DNA of 13,301 bases from JBGQDM01 sp041495845. GTDB lineage: Bacteria; Acidobacteriota; Terriglobia; Terriglobales; Acidobacteriaceae. The stretch lies in assembly GCA_041495845.1 (NCBI GenBank), contig JBGQDM010000091.1, positions 1 through 13,301 of the forward strand. The letters are read 5' to 3'. The number at the start of each line of letters is the position of its first letter. Position 1 is the stretch's first letter. The translations under genes and the position numbers were made by a program. Below are positions 12,936-13,301 of the stretch, in pieces. The notes beneath the pieces were generated by a model that ran no database searches, had not been told where the DNA came from, and worked only from the letters and a program-made list of their open reading frames with translations.

Positions 12936-13005
12936 AACCACGAAGGACACGACGGCAAAGGATGCCTGGGGTTTCCCCTTTGTGAGCCTTCGTGCCCTTG
13001 GTGGT
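12936..13005. repeat. Degenerate palindromic intergenic repeat (CCACGAAGG type)
   Basis: An imperfect inverted repeat of roughly 25-30 bases per arm: the left arm begins AACCACGAAGGACACGACGG, and the right arm ends with GAGCCTTCGTGCCCTTGGTG plus GT. The arms pair with several mismatches and a small bulge around a loop near 12961-12975. The wording resembles dispersed hairpin repeats that I recall from acidobacterial and some other environmental genomes. It lies between the divergent crcB and methyltransferase genes, so it is not acting as a simple terminator for either. Confidence 0.6.
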
Positions 13006-13061
13006 GGATCGGTTTGCGCGCCCCGATGGAACGGATTACCCCGTGGTAGCATCCAACGCAC

Positions 13062-13301
13062 ATGACCGCCAAGTCCCCTTATGCCTTGGGCCACACCAGC
13101 ACCGAGCATGAGCGCCTGATTCGGCAAGCGCGACATCTCGGGCCCTTTACCGAGAGATTTTTTCGTGATGCGGGACTCGGGCCAGGGCAACGCGTACTCG
13201 ATCTTGGCTCCGGCGTGGGCGACGTAGCCATGCTGGCGGCGCGGCTGGTTGGACCAACAGGAGAGGTAGTCGGCATTGAACGGGATGCGCAAGCCATCGC
13301 A
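13062..13301 (+). CDS. SAM-dependent class I methyltransferase, N-terminal part
   Basis: The first 80 residues of a methyltransferase are present; the window ends inside the gene. After a helical N-terminus (EHERLIRQARHLGPFTERFF) comes the SAM-binding motif VLDLGSGVGDVAMLAARLVG (about 47-66) and the acidic strand-2 end VVGIERD (70-76). This is typical of UbiE/Methyltransf_11-like enzymes of unknown substrate. The ATG at 13062 has no clear Shine-Dalgarno. The MTAKSPYALGHTSTEHERL start looks natural, and a TAGCAT 10 bases upstream could be a -10 for a very short or absent leader. Confidence 0.85.
   Translation, partial: MTAKSPYALGHTSTEHERLIRQARHLGPFTERFFRDAGLGPGQRVLDLGSGVGDVAMLAARLVGPTGEVVGIERDAQAIA

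Overview
The window looks like part of a chromosome from a soil- or sediment-type bacterium, most likely an Acidobacteriota member. This placement is inferred from gene content: a large bis-histidine multiheme cytochrome, a bacillithiol-type PIG-L deacetylase, a DUF420-like/cupredoxin fusion, a UPF0173 hydrolase, and a CCACGAAGG-type dispersed palindrome. It is not based on a phylogenetic marker. Gene density is high, operons are tight, and three gene pairs share ATGA stop/start overlaps. I see no phage, insertion sequence, CRISPR array, rRNA or convincing tRNA.

Left part, redox genes (282-4106). A minus-strand gene encodes an exported cytochrome with 23 CxxCH heme-binding motifs, most of them in tandem three-heme modules. 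It diverges from a plus-strand exported group 1 truncated hemoglobin that has a clear sigma-70 promoter and ends at a strong terminator. The terminator is followed almost directly by a ribosome binding site, a 61-residue one-helix membrane protein, and (via an ATGA overlap) a four-helix membrane protein fused to a type-1 copper cupredoxin domain. The cupredoxin frame has no stop codon before its own terminator.

Middle, minus-strand operon (8932 down to 3992). The order of transcription is hpt (purine salvage), deoC (deoxyribose-phosphate aldolase), a GAF-GAF-PP2C phosphatase of RsbU/SpoIIE type, lysA (lysine biosynthesis, ATGA-coupled to the phosphatase), a 190-nt hairpin-rich spacer, and a small ABM-fold protein. 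The mix joins nucleotide salvage, amino-acid synthesis and stress signalling, with no anti-sigma or antagonist partner in view.

Middle, plus-strand run (9030-11352). A single-domain rhodanese with its own promoter is followed by a UPF0173 metallo-beta-lactamase-fold hydrolase and an O-methyltransferase. Next comes a 55-residue protein that matches only the C-terminal toxin-binding tail of VapB antitoxins, and it is ATGA-coupled to an exported PepSY-domain protein.

Right part, minus-strand fluoride operon (12867 down to 11349). A textbook fluoride riboswitch precedes crcB (fluoride channel), a DUF190 protein and a BshB1-like deacetylase. The aptamer contains a 10-nt segment perfectly complementary to the 10 nt directly upstream of the crcB start codon, which suggests a translational on-switch. 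A degenerate palindromic repeat separates this operon from a plus-strand SAM methyltransferase gene cut off by the window edge.
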